From Anticarsia gemmatalis (lineage: Eukaryota; Arthropoda; Insecta; Lepidoptera; Erebidae): a stretch of DNA of 64,000 nt. A model generated the notes under the pieces. The model saw only the letters and a program-made list of their open reading frames with translations, was not told the origin of the DNA and did not search any database. Positions 45,955 through 58,655 of the stretch are shown here, in pieces. The stretch's first letter is position 1; every line of letters starts with the position of its first letter. The stretch is from contig NC_134757.1 of assembly GCF_050436995.1 (NCBI RefSeq), positions 12,908,501 to 12,972,500 on the forward strand. The letters run 5' to 3'. The position numbers and the translations under genes were made by a program.

Positions 45955-48900
45955 CTTTGAAGTCCTGTATCAAAATATCCGCAGTATTAAAAACAAGATT
46001 CACCTACTTCAATCAATCATAGAAGAAAGAAATAATCTGCAAGTCATCTGCCTCACAGAAACGTGGATTACACAAGATAAGTTAGACTTATTGCAATTGG
46101 ATGGGTTTAGCTTAGCATCCATATTTCATAGGAAAAATCACGAAGGTGGAGGGGTATGTATCTTGTCTGATAAAAATATTGATTATGTTAGACGTGCTGA
46201 TCTAGAGGTCGTCACGGTAGAATTTGTATTTGAAATGTGTGCGATAGAAATTGTCAAACAAAGTCTAGTCATTGTAGTTATATATTGGCCACAAAAAAAT
46301 AGGCAATCTGAAGTATTCTATTCCTCCTTTAAAAATCTCCTACAACTAATTATTACTAAAGATTCAAAAAAAGATATAATAATAGGTGGCGACTTTAATG
46401 TTAATTTCTTAGAAAACTCGAAAGACACCATCAATATATCAAATCTACTGAAAGAATATAACTTTTCACAACATGTAAAAGAATCAACCAGAGTCACTGA
46501 AAGTAGTGCAACTTGTATTGATCTATTATTTACAAATTTTAAGACTAATAATATAAAAATAGAAGTAAATGACTTTGGAATTTCAGACCATAAAGGAATA
46601 ATAACTAGTATACCAAATAAAATATTAAACAACCAAAAACAGTGGTACATAAATAAAAGAATATATAGCGAAAAAAACTTAACAAATTTTAAAATAGAAT
46701 TAGGGAAAATTATCTGGGAGGATTTGATAACAAGTAATAATAATGTAAATAAAAACTACAAAATATTTCACTACACAATAGCCTATATTCTCAATAAATG
46801 TATACCCCTAACCCATATCAAACTCAAAAATAAACCTAAATATACATGGCTGACTACCGGAATAAAAAAATCTTGTAAACACAAAAGACTACTGAAATCC
46901 TTTATAACATTAAATAATAACCCAATTTTAACTAGATATTATAAACAATACGAAAAAACACTAAAAAGAATAATAGCTAAATCTAAAAAAATAAATTACA
47001 TTCGCCAAATACAAGAAAGTGATAACATACAACAAACTATGTGGCAAATAATAAAAGAGAAAACTAACAAATGTGTCGTTAAACAAAAATCTAACCTTAA
47101 AATAAAAATAGAAAACAATATTACTGATAACCCTCAACTAATTGCAGACACATTTAATGATTTCTTTTTACAAATAGGGGGCAAACCCAGCACACAATCT
47201 GGACGACCTCCCCTAGACATGGTTCAGAACTCAATCTATATTGACCCCGTAGACCACAAAGAAGTAATGCTCATAATATCAGGCCTTAAAAACAAACGTA
47301 GCTTCGGATATGATGAAGTACCCTCAACACTCATAAAAAAATGCGCAAATGAATTAACGATCCCACTTACCACTCTCATTAATCAATCATTTAGCGAAGG
47401 AATAGTCCCAGATCGACTCAAGATCTCAGTTATAAAACCAGTGTATAAGAAAGGCGATAAAACTGATTGCACTAATTACCGCCCAATAGCGCTCCTACCG
47501 GCCTTTTCAAAAATTATAGAAACCGCGATGTCAAAACGTCTTTACTCATTTTGCGAAAAATATCAAATATTTAGTGACAGTCAAAATGGGTTCAGAAAAA
47601 ACCGATCGACCTCATACGCAGTGTATAACTATATACAAAAAATTCCCGACATAATAAATGAGAGAAAGTATGCTATTGGTTTATTACTCGACATGAGCAA
47701 AGCGTATGACAGAGTTTCTTACAAAATACTTCTCAACAAACTAGATGGCATTGGTGTGCGCGGCGTGGCCCTTGACTGGTTTACTTCTTACCTTAGTAAT
47801 CGCACTCAGCGGGTAGACATAGAAAACTATGATTTCCAAACCGGAGTAATCAGTAATGTCGAGTCACAGACAAAAGAAGTAGCCAACTCAATACCACAGG
47901 GCAGTGTACTTGGATGCTTACTATTTTTAATATATATAAACGACCTGCCCAAAGCAATTGAGGAAGATAGTATCCTGTTTGCTGATGATATTTCTATAGT
48001 ATTTCCATGTAAAAATATATCTGGTTTAAATAATGATATAGATAAGATTTTATCATCAATAACAAAGTGGCTAGAGGACCACAATCTTGAATTAAATTTA
48101 GCAAAAACAAAATTAATACAATTTAGGCCACATCAAAAAAGTCCTCTAGACATCAATTTCACTTTCCAAAATGAAGTCATAGAATGCGTAAATAACTTCA
48201 AACTATTAGGATTAAATATTGATACAAATGTAAATTGGAAATCTCACATCCAAATGATACGCGGAAAATTAGCTCGTTTCACTTACGCACTATACGAACT
48301 TAAGAAATCTACTGACCTGCTATCTGCCACTAACGCATACTATGCATATGCCCATTCATGGCTCCGATATGGTATAATACTATGGGGAAATAGCACCGAC
48401 GTAACTATACTGTTTAAACTACAAAAAAAATGCTTACGTATTTTGGCAAACATAAGTGGTACGGAAAGTTGCCGACCTTATTTTGTCAAACACGGTATTC
48501 TCACGTTAACGTCATTGTATATACTCGAAATAAGTTTGTTTGTAAAGAAAAATATCAACCTTTTTACAGTCAACGAAGACAACTACGCACAACCGCGTAA
48601 TCTAAGAAATAAAAACAAATTAGCTTTGCCTACTTCTAGCCTATCTATAGTCCACTCTGGTCCATACGCTATGTCAATTAAAATATACAATAAAATACCA
48701 GGAATATTAAAAGAGATATCGCACCCCCGGTGCAACACTGTCACTTATGCAAAAATGTAGTTTTTCAGGAGAAGCATTATACAATTTTAAAACCTCACAC
48801 AACAATGACTTTATAAGATATCTATAGATAAGATGAATAGCTCATACTATAACGTCGACTTTTAACTTTACTTTCGCATTAATAATTTGAGAGGTGCATA

Positions 48901-49101
48901 GAGACAATTAGGTACTACATACGTAAGTCTTTTTTGCATTTTTTACAAAAGTGACAGTATTGCACCGGAGGTGCGATATGTGAAATAAATATTTTTAAAC
49001 GTAGATTAACTAAGTTCCTCAAAGATAAATGCTATTACGACTTACAAGAGTTTTTTGAAGATAAGTCCAAATATGTATTTAAGGAAACTACAAATTATTA
49101 A
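45947..49101 (+). pseudogene. LINE ORF2: endonuclease / reverse transcriptase, interrupted by MITE
   Basis: The open part runs to TAG at 48760 (937 codons). Endonuclease: YQNIRS at the start, E38 in TETW, D149 in GGDFN, D214-H215 in SDH. Reverse transcriptase: VYKKGDKTDCTNYRPIALL, QNGFRKNRST, LLLDMSKAYDRVSY, IPQGSVLGCLLFLIYINDL and catalytic FADD at 678-681. All catalytic residues are present. The last 41 codons in frame before the stop include MITE sequence. The true C-terminus (KRRLTKFLKDKCYYDLQEFF) resumes after the MITE and ends at TAA 49099-49101. The frame begins at GTG 45947, 8 nt before the ORF1 stop, with no ATG before the endonuclease, suggesting coupled or non-AUG initiation or loss of the original start. 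Confidence 0.85.
48720..48975. mobile_element. 256-bp MITE inserted in LINE ORF2
   Basis: The left end CGCACCCCCGGTGCAACACT and the reverse complement of the right end (CGCACCTCCGGTGCAATACT) match, continuing through GTCACTT and AAAAA for about 36 bp. ATAT flanks both sides (48716-48719, 48976-48979), so the target duplication is ATAT or TA. Removing the MITE with one ATAT copy rejoins ORF2 in frame. The ends are themselves palindromic (GCACCCCCGGTGC). No coding capacity. Confidence 0.88.
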
Positions 49102-49471
49102 ATAGCATTAAGAAAAAAGTATTATTATTGTCAGAGATATACCAAAGATATATAGTAAAATAAAAACAAAGCAGAATTGTATATATAAATATATAGATAT
49201 ATTGTAAAAAAGTTAAAACATCATAATAATATATAGATTATGTAATATGATATATTTTCTACCTAGATTTAAAGAAGATATTTTATGTAGAACAATAATA
49301 ATAGATAATAAGATAAGATTAAGACTGTTTAGTATAAAAAATAATAAAACTATATGTAACTTGCTACGCCCTCGCAGGGTTCATGTTGACACTGTACAAA
49401 ATATTATGTAACACCTTTGTAACACATGAGAGCAATAAAGAATTTGAATTTGAATTTGAATTTGAATTTAG

Positions 49472-50485
49472 TTTATTCCTATGCAATTGAATACCTACAA
49501 AATCATAAAACAATACTAATATAATCTACTAGTCTCTCGCAGCCCTATTTTCAGAACGTAATCTAACACCCAGGCAAAATTAATCAAAACGGATTTGGTA
49601 GATTTCAGAAATAAGAAAAGAAAGACATACAAATGCACATATTATTATCTATTATTTAATTGTATCGTATCATCATTTCATCATTTCGTAATTTTTTTTC
49701 ACGCGGACGAAGTCGCTTGCTGTAACCAGTATACCTAGTAGGTAAAGTCTACATTTATTTATTTTGAAAACGCGTGTAAAGTAAAAATAAACGTATTTAC
49801 ATATTTATTAACAGTATTTGTGTTACATTCCGTCCTTCCGCGAGCTTTGTTTAATACAACCTTGTTTATTCTGTTCGTGAGCCTTTTTTGAAATAACATT
49901 TCATATTTTTTCAATTTTCATGTTTTAGGTCAACAGTGAATTTGTTTGCTTGTTTGTTAAGGTAAGCAAATAAGACTTTATACTATATAGCTACCTATTA
50001 AAAAGCTAAAATAAAATATAAATATGAAGAAACAATCAGCGCCTCTAGCGGACTTTATGGGAACTATTTTTTAAGTTTTATTTTGTTACATACATTCGAT
50101 ATTAAACTACACTGTAGTTACTTTTAATGTATGCGATACTCAACGAAACACGACATATATAACGGATTTTTTTTAAGAAATTAAAGAAGATAGTTTTACT
50201 CATTCGAAGACTATACATTCACTCGTATATTCTACGAACACACGGAAAATTCCTAAACTCAAACGTACAGTATCATAGTCCAACTAACTCCATTCATCTC
50301 TTTCATAAAGAGCACGTAGAACAAATTGTGTTGGAGGCAACAGGTCCGTCCAGGTGTTGTCGTTTGAGAAATAGCTGCTATATTTGTTGCGAGAAAAATG
50401 GGAGATGAAAATCGATGAGAATTTTGCTGCAAACTACTAAATTGCATTGCTATGGACCTGATACGGCGTCCAGTATAATTGATGG
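49472..50485. other. Intergenic, small repeat remnants only
   Basis: It holds a short fragment of an RTE-like repeat end at about 49700 and a piece resembling the 17.0 kb MITE interior (ATCAGCGCCTCTAGCGGAC) at about 50035-50055. No gene. Confidence 0.45.
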
Positions 50486-50489
50486 TGTC

Positions 50490-50690
50490 GACTAACGATT
50501 TTAAACTCTCGCGACTTGTACACATACCTAATATTATAACGTAACGGGTCTTAAACACGACTGAAAATTAATTTAAAAAAATTAAAAGGCTAGAATACCT
50601 TATATGTTCATGCGACGTTTCGATCAAAATACATTGACTGTGGTCACGGGCTGACTTAATTACCCGTTACATTTTAATAATATGATGGTG
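50490..50690 (-). repeat. Interspersed element, copy 1 of an inverted pair
   Basis: TAAACTCTCGCGACT, AACGGGTCTTAAACACGA, GGCTAGAATACCTTAT, GCGACGTTTCGATC and GTGGTCACGGGCTGACT occur in this order. The same segments occur in reverse at 52080-52225. Within this copy, CTAATATTATAACGTAACGG and the reverse complement of ACCCGTTACATTTTAATAAT form approximate terminal inverted repeats. Confidence 0.7.
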
Positions 50691-52079
50691 ACGAACTTGT
50701 ATTAGGTACTTCTGTAAGTTTTAAGAAGTAGTTGAAAAAACTATGCTGTTTCTTATTTGGTTTTAAATCTAACTATACTAATGTTTAAATAGGAAAGTCT
50801 ATGCGTCTATAATTTTGTTGGTTGTGTTTTTAGAGAGATCAAAAAAAGGTAGGTACTTATTTTCAGAATTGAACCCTTAATGGGCCTTGCATTGGTCAGC
50901 TTGCTTGTAATAAGATATTCCGTTTAGCACAACCAGACACGTATAAAAAAACTAAAACTATAAAATCCAGAGACAGGCAATTCTAAACTAAAATCAGGTC
51001 ACGTGGCAGTCTTAGCATTTTTCATTACAGGACCTACCCCTACAACATATATTTGTTGTACACTCACTCAGGGGAGCGTCCTCGGACCGAGATTGTGACA
51101 GAACAATTTTATGTCATCTCGGGAACGTGAGCGGCAGAAATGTGAATGTGTTTTTATATTTCTTCTGTTTTAGTAGAGGTTGGTTTTAGATTTTAAGTAG
51201 AAAAGCTTTTGTATTTAGTTTAATTTTGTATTTTTTCTCGTTTTTTGTATTTTTATCTTTATTTTTTGGTATCATGACCACATATTTTGTCAATAAGCAA
51301 AAATAACGAAACATTTTGTGTGTGTATTTTGCTATCACAATTCAAAACAGTCTATTCCTTTGTCTTGCTAAGTTTCCCATGATCGTATAACTATTTTCGC
51401 CCCAAGAGTCCCATCATAAAAAAGCATGAAGTCCTTTTATGACACTATTTTCTATGCAGGAGTTACACTTAAATTAAATTTACATTGCATAGACCACTAA
51501 AGGCAATTTTAGCTGGCCTTAAAACTGAAATTGTAACCGTTATACCATTTACGATTACCAAGAGGCGCTTTACGAGTTGAAATATGATAGGCAAGTTAAG
51601 AGACCCTTAGCGGACGTCGTTAAACAAGGGCGTTGATGACTTCGTAATTTGTTAGTGTTATACTGATTCAAGGGTTTATTGCGCTTAAGGGAAGGATGTT
51701 TGGATTATGCTTGTTATTGTTGGTTAATAAACTTTGTAGGTCGGTGGGATAGATAGTAGTTTAATTCGACGACGATTTTATGAAATTAAATGTTGAGTTG
51801 AATAAAGTAGAAATAAATTGTCGTATGTTTTACATGCATGTCATAGGTTCTAGAGCAATGTATCTTGTTTTGTATTCGTTAAATGACGAATGTAATATTT
51901 CACCTAAAGTAAAAAATTCATTACGCTATGAAATATATGATATATTCATTGATTTTCATTCATTAAACTGTATATATTACATATTTGGTTTATGAACAAA
52001 TAAGCGTTTATTTCAGTTAAATACTACAGTTTGTGAAAAAGTTAGGACATGGTGTAGCCCCTTTCAATTGAATGAAATG
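50691..52079. other. Sequence between the inverted copies
   Basis: AT-rich with no recognised transposase or other domain on either strand. The 71-aa frame at 51780 (TTTATGAAATT start) has no recognisable motif. Confidence 0.4.
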
Positions 52080-52225
52080 AGTCAGCTCGTGACCACGGTC
52101 GTTGTAATGCGATCGAAACGTCGGGCAGCAAATAAGGTATCCTAACCTTTAAATTTTCAATCGCGTATAAGACCCGTTGCATTATAATATTATGTGTACT
52201 AGTCGCGAGAGTTTAAAAACATTTA
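52080..52225 (+). repeat. Interspersed element, copy 2 of an inverted pair
   Basis: GTCAGCTCGTGACCACGGTC, GATCGAAACGTCGGGC, AAGGTATCCTAACC, GTATAAGACCCGTTGC and AGTCGCGAGAGTTTA are the reverse complement of 50490-50640 at roughly 75-80% by eye. They could be two independent insertions or the long ends of one foldback element of about 1.7 kb. Confidence 0.65.
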
Positions 52226-52599
52226 ATGAAATGACTTTAAGTACGTAATAGTACCTATTTCATTCAAAATTAACCTTAAGTTTTTAAAATCTCTCCTCAT
52301 TAAACTCAAATTTATTTTAATTTCCTCAAAAATAAAAGCCTTCTGTGGTGAAACGTACATACTTTTGTTATCAGCTTATCACTCAAGTTGTAAAAGTGAG
52401 GGTACTGACCCCAGATAGAGATTACGACTTTTATATACAAAATGTTTTTAGTATTAAATCCTGGGTTGACTTTTGCGTCACAAACACTAAAAAAGAAAAT
52501 ATATTTTGAAATCATAATTTTTTTAAGGACTATTATGCAGATATTTTAAAATAATATTTGACTGATTTACTGACTACTTTAATTTAATAAAAATGCACA

Positions 52600-52690
52600 A
52601 ATGTAAACGTTGTTTGTATGTTTGTAAAAATACTCGTGACACGAGAGTAATTTTTAGTGCGGGAGTTATCTTTATGAAAAAAAGAAAAAG
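52600..52690 (+). repeat. SINE 3' fragment
   Basis: CGTTGTTTGTATGTTTGTAA, ACTCGTGACACGAGAG and TTTTTAGTGCGGGAG match the 3' half of the SINE family at 14819. Confidence 0.6.
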
Positions 52691-52768
52691 CCTGAAAAAA
52701 TCTTAAAAAAGGTAAAAACAATATACCTTGACCTAGTTAGCTGTGTATTAGTTATGTTTATATAGATA

Positions 52769-53051
52769 ACTAGCTGACCCGCGCAACTTCGCTTGCGTCA
52801 CATTAGTCAATGGGCGAAATTTTTCCCCGTTTTTGTAACATTTTTTACTGGTACTCTGCTCCTTTTAGTCGTAGCGTGATGATATATAGCCTATAGCCTT
52901 CCTCGATAAATGGGCTATCTAACAGTGAAAGAATTTTTCAAATCGGACCAGTAGTTCCTGAGATTAGCGCGTTCAAACAAACAAACAAACAAACAAACGA
53001 ACAATCAAACAAACAAACAAACTTTTCAGCTTTATAATATTAGTAAGTATA
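52769..53051 (-). repeat. Interspersed repeat, CTAATATTATAAAGC...GGGTCAGCTAGT type
   Basis: A minus-strand copy with both ends and an extended (CAAA)n tract. Nearly the same sequence as the 8752 copy, including CGTAGCGTGATGATATATAG. Confidence 0.78.
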
Positions 53052-56000
53052 GATAATTTATGAAAAGTCCTACCAAATAGTTCGAAAATTTGCAATACAT
53101 TTTGTAAACTAAATTTAGTACCAATTACTGTTCACACCATTTTATTATAAACTCAACCGCTAACGCAGCACAAACTGTTGCAAAATAAATCATCCCAAAA
53201 CCATATAAATACTGAAAGTCAATAATTTACCGAAGCAATGAATTTGCTAACGTTTTGTTCAGACAGTATCAATTGATAAAATAAATGCTTATTTAACACT
53301 GAATTGGGATAATAAATTATAATTAATGTCATGAAACAATTGCGCTGGTCACCACGAGAGTATATTTTGTTAAAATTACGGCTCTTTATGATAAATTGTT
53401 AGTGGAATTAGTGGTCAATAATAAATTGTTTTATTTTTAGTCGTAGTTATCAGAAATCGGAATAAAATTCAGCAGTTGAGCTTACATCCTGCCAGTTGTA
53501 CTTAACGTTTAAATAACATTTTCGATATTGAGTAAGTATAATAAAATATGTTTTTTTAGAATACTAAAATTTGTTGTTTAAAAAATAAGAAATACGATAA
53601 TATTCTCAAATAAAAATTATCGACATCTTACTTTAGATAGGATCTAATCAAAGCTCTGTCTAAAATATACGGCGGACTGCACGTCAATGATCAAATATGG
53701 ATTGGCAACTCTACAAACCTATAAAATCTTCTAGAAATAATGTGATCCTTTTCCCTTACCAATAAAACAAGAAACAATATTCTTTCCAAAGTAATTGATA
53801 AATTGCTTGTCTACATATATTTAAAAACCTGGAACACTTACGGTCGGTTTCCAACAATCGTAATTAGCCTTCATAACACATCATCAGCTTACTCACACAG
53901 TTGCCTCAGACCTCGACCCTGCACCACGTCTCCGGAACCTCCACATCAGCACAACTGTCACGTAGTCTTAGCGTTTATCCTGCCGACCTGCTAATTATAT
54001 CACTAAGAGCATATTAATAGGATTTGTGATTGAACTATTCAATGGTTAATTAAATATCTATAACAAAATATTTGACCCTGGACATCCACATTTGTTTTGT
54101 TGATGACCACCGTTTGACCTCACTTTTTGAAAATAACACCTTACGTTATGTTTTGTGACTGCATCGGATATGATTTGCGGACCATTTGCAGTTGCTAAGT
54201 GTCATCGATTTCTGATAAAATAATAATTCTTATTACAAGCCATGGGTTAAATAAAATCTGTTTCGTAAATGGATATAGCCGAACCTCGCTTACATTTAAT
54301 CATGATTTAAACAGCAGATTGATTGATTGAGTCGTGTATATTTTTTACTCCTTCAGATACCTTCTAATAAAAATGCAGAAATAGTAAAACATTGGCGCGT
54401 AGTACAAAATACAAGTTTGGCATACTATAGGTTCATAGGTATACCATAGGTTATGTGGACAGTTGCCGTGACCGACAGACAGACTGACGGTGATAAATCG
54501 AATAGGAACAAACGAGCTTTTTGGTACTTCAAAATAAATAAAAAACAGAAATACTACTGGCTAACGAACACGTTTGAAAAATTCCATCTATGACTGATGT
54601 AATAAAACTAAAACTGTTAGTCAATTTAATGAAAAGAATTAAAAATGCAATGTATCGTTTCACCCTCTTCAGGGGGGAATTACACTTCCTAAGGAATCTT
54701 CATACTAAATTTCAAGTTTCTACGCTCAGTAGTTTCTAGTAAGCTGTGTGTTGTCCATTAGTTAGTCAGTGACTTACTAAGTATCGGAAGAGCTATATAA
54801 TATATATTAATTAATTAATTGATTGATTTCATAGTTAGGCAAAGATGTAAGAAAAATGTGTTACAGTGTTAGTAATAGATAATGAAGATAAATAAGTCTT
54901 TTAGCAAGCAGTGATCGTGCATCCAAAGCTGTGTGAACAAGCTAGCATATAAAAGTCAATATAACGTCATTGACAATATTAACAATAAACTCAACTTACG
55001 AACAAGGTCGCAGTGAGAAATGTGGTGTTAATTCGACAAGTATTTCGGTTCAGTTCCGAGTAAGTAATTACTTCCGTAAGAATGGCATCTATGCACATTT
55101 ACATAATTTATGCTATTTGTACACGTGCTATGATTCTGGTTTGAGTGATTGTGCACGTGTTTTTTTCAATAGCAAAGAAACGTGTTTTAGATTTGATTCC
55201 CGGGTTGGGTAAAGGTTATTAGATTTATTGTTTCGGTTATGGTTAATTTTTGTAAACGAGTAATGTTTTAAACTTTATATCTATGATTATATGACAAGAT
55301 AATATATTCATCAACTAATCATCAATTTCCCTATAAACAGAAAAATAATAAACTAATAAGTGAATTACTTACATTTTTTAATAACAAGTGCAATTTTTTA
55401 TCCGCCTCTCTTTTACGAGATGGAGCTAGTGATAAGGTATGTACTAAATACTCGTATTTACAACTGCTTCAAATCAGTTCTTTAAGTCATGTTCTTGAAA
55501 AGAGTATGAAAGCTCTTGACCACCGGGATATTAGTGGGGTGATAATGTTAAGTTTTGAGTACGTATAAATACTGAAGAACGAAGTAAATGACTCACTGAA
55601 CAGTAAAGCCCCACTTACAACGTGATACTACGTAAGATATAACTGAAATGATTTTCTATTATCGTATTTACATTTAACTGGAAAAAAATTGCGCATTTGA
55701 ATTAAATTGAGTTGTGAAGAATGTAATGGAAATGTTATTTTTATCTTATCTTTATGCAGTTACCAAGATTTTATTTTGTAGGACAATTATAGAGCTTGCG
55801 AATGAAAGTCTTCACGCAATTGATAAATACTGTATTATCAAATTTAAATCATTCCAAAAAGGACATTAAATTTCTAGATTTTTCCTGTATTATATTATTG
55901 TAATGTGTAAAATTTCTCTCGCCCCCAAATTATTTTGGTTTTCCTCGTCATGTATGTATGTATATTACTAGTATAGTATGGTCATAAATCTGAGCTGCAT

Positions 56001-56385
56001 TTAAACGAGATCCATCATCATCAACCTCCAAAAGATGACCGGATACCGAGCACTTGAGGTTACTTCCCCGTATTTCTTAGAAACATTGACAATATTGAAC
56101 AGTATTAGTTATCACGTAGAGCCTCGCATCATCGGATCATCACTATTGCAATGTTAACTGCAATTAGACTTTGTAATATGTGGAAAATTGTAGAATGGAT
56201 TATCTGTATAATGTATGTCGAGGAATCAAAACGTTGAGTTTAGATCTAGGTTTCGTTGCAAAAGAGTAATGAGCTAGAAATTGATTAGCGAATTCCGTTT
56301 CGTTTGAGAATTTTGTCACCGTATTTTCACCGCAAAAGGAAATATTAAACGAAAAATCTACTTTTTCTAAACCTTACCTGAACTT
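53052..56385. other. Intergenic, no recognised feature
   Basis: A C-rich patch at 53898-53960 (CTCAGACCTCGACCCTGCAC) stands out but has no splice signals or recognisable protein. The rest is AT-rich without features. Confidence 0.45.
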
Positions 56386-56390
56386 GAACT

Positions 56391-56485
56391 TAACCCATTA
56401 CTGTCCCAAGGGGGGCCCCTGGTGCAGGGTTATTTTTTCATTACGCGGGACCACCACGCTGGTCTAGTGCGGGTTCCCTACTTTT
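56391..56485 (-). repeat. SINE 3' fragment
   Basis: TTAACCCATTACTGTCCCAA, then GGACCACCACGCTGGTCTAG and TGCGGGTTCCC: the reverse of the SINE 3' region, with a GGGGGGCCCC insertion. Confidence 0.55.
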
Positions 56486-58034
56486 TAACCGTACTTTTTT
56501 AAAAACTTATTTTTATTAAAATTGCCGTAGTAATCTAGTAATCTAACGGCACTACCAACCAATGAACTCTGTCGATGATCAACTTTCTCAAAGAAAAAAA
56601 TTGCAGGGAAACATATTCCTAATTTCAAGCTGTATCGGTGCTCTATCCTTAAAGGTTTGAGCTCAAAGGCTAGCACAAATTAATATTCCAGCCTATGACA
56701 CGGATATGACTAGGTGCAAAGGACGCTCTCAAGACTTCTCCAGAATTTTCCTTTAGCAAATACGAGAATATTTTGGTCGGAGTTTCCTTCTTACTTAAAA
56801 TGGATGGCCATTAAGGAAAATGAAAAATCAATAATGTTTGAAAATAGATCGTGTTTTGAATTTCAATGGTTATTTTCATTAAGGGTTTTTTGGTTGTTTT
56901 GATGAGAGGACGTGATGTAAAGCATGTTTTGGGGAGCTGCTGATTTGTGACAAACTGTTTGCCTAATTTTTACTTGCTTCGTTTTTTTGATAACTGTTCT
57001 CTATTGCGTTTAAAAGTCGAGCAACAATGCATTTCCTAACAAAAAAAAAATATTTACAAAAAAAACAACACATATTTGTCAGAGCACATAAATAATAGAT
57101 TTTGCGAAAATGTAAACGCTTACTTATTAACTTATACAATACTATCTACTTACTCAACATCCAACGCGATTCAAAGCATATTTACGATCAATCATAATAC
57201 TGATTAGCAAATTATCAACCACAAACACTTTGCACCACCAAATCATATAAGACAAGATTAAAACAAGATTATTCGACGTACAGCTCCTTACGTGGTTTTG
57301 GAAACACGCTATATGAATAAGTAATTACTTAAAAATACGTAATAACAATTTCAAATACGTCATATAAAACAATGAACTTATTTCCTTGAATGTATTTAAA
57401 TTAGCCGTAATAAAATCTTACACTTGGAAGATTATTATTAAAGAAAAAACAATATACGAACAAAAACATCTAGTTTGTTGTAAAATAATAAAGCCTCTCC
57501 AAATGAATGTAAAACATATTTAATAAATTCTTTCCGTACCGTATTATAATATAAAGTTCCATAGCCACGTCTTTGTGATAACTCAAAGTTTTGCATACGG
57601 TTTTCACCAAAGATAAAGCAATTTCAAGACCTATTTTTACTCAGGTGAGCCGTAAGCTATCTACATTATAAAAAATAACACCGTGTTATTACTGTGGCAT
57701 ACACTGCTACATGGCTACATCGTGCGAATGCATTTCCACAAACAATCTTAAAAATAATATAAACATCGAAACCTTTTAAAAGTAATCATTACTACAAGTA
57801 CAAGCCATACCTATTAGCTAGTCCACTTTCACGATGACTTTTCATATTGTTATCTACTCATAGTATGGTGTGATAAGTGATGACCGGCGCCTTCTACTCA
57901 CGTTTGATAGCCAGATGTGGGCGTATTTCACTAGTCTATGTTCCTGACTTTGGCTGTATGCATACCAAGGATCTATTCCTTTGAATATCTTTTTAAGCTT
58001 CGTTTCCTTCGATCGTAAAAGCAAATGACTCTCA
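56486..58034. other. Intergenic, no recognised feature
   Basis: AT-rich, no supported gene or structured repeat. Confidence 0.45.
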
Positions 58035-58215
58035 AAATCAAAATCAAAATCAGAATCAAATCATTTATTCATTTAGGTCAAATATTGACACTTATGATAG
58101 TCGTTACAATTACTGAATCTACCTTTAGCTCGGAAAGGGGATAGAGCCTTATGAGAAGAGCTAGCGAGAAACTCACGGCCACTCTTTTCAATCGCCAAAA
58201 GTTTTACAATGTGGT
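58035..58215 (-). repeat. LINE 3' end fragment
   Basis: A (AAAATC)n start, ATCATTTATTCATTTAGGTC, GACACTTATGATAGTCG and GAGAAGAGCTAGCGAGAAAC form the same family as 21761-21905, in the same orientation. Confidence 0.6.
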
Positions 58216-58324
58216 TGATACAATAATTGATCATGCGAGGAGCTGCCAACAATCAGCGATATAGACTAAACGTCAATTATTAAGGAAAATGAATATAGCT
58301 AGGTCTCTGCTAAGGAAGTGTTTC

Positions 58325-58655
58325 CTTTCGGGATGTAAGTAGAGGTAGGCCTTAACCTGTCCCTGGTGTGTTTTTAAGATCCCAGAGCTCCTCCATTCAA
58401 TCATCAAAGGAGGTTACCGGGGTGGTTTTTTTAGTGGCAGCTCCACATAACCCGGATTTTCCCCTTCGAGAAAAAAAAAGGCCTTAACCTGTGTCTTGTG
58501 TCTGGCCCATCGGCATGTGGAATTATAGGGTGTGCGGCTTGCGGTACGTGCTTCGGCAGTTATCCCACCTTCTCTTTTGGCGGGAGAGTCTCACATAACC
58601 CTGCACAATACCCAGGGCGCAACTTTATACCTAATGCATTAGCCGGGTAAAAAAA
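58325..58655. repeat. Probable old mobile-element sequence
   Basis: GC-richer than its surroundings, with a near-duplicated phrase (AGGCCTTAACCTGTCCCTGG and AGGCCTTAACCTGTGTCTTG about 145 bp apart), GGCGGGAGAGTCTCACATAA and TGCATTAGCCGGGTAAAAAA. The CCACATAACCC/CTCACATAACCC pair repeats at a similar spacing. The family was not identified. Confidence 0.4.

Larger units (their letters stand above)
44330..49471 (+). mobile_element. Non-LTR retrotransposon (LINE), nearly full length, CR1/Jockey-like
   Basis: It has an A-rich sense strand, two ORFs in order ORF1 then ORF2, a 3' UTR and a terminal (GAATTT)n tail at about 49440-49471 after AGCAATAAAGAATTTG. ORF2 has an apurinic-type endonuclease followed by reverse transcriptase; no RNase H domain is evident. 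The 5' boundary is approximate, placed near GGCAACACTGAGTGTGT where composition changes; the target duplication was not identified. It is damaged by a frame break in ORF1 and a MITE in ORF2. The exact clade needs phylogeny. Confidence 0.85.
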
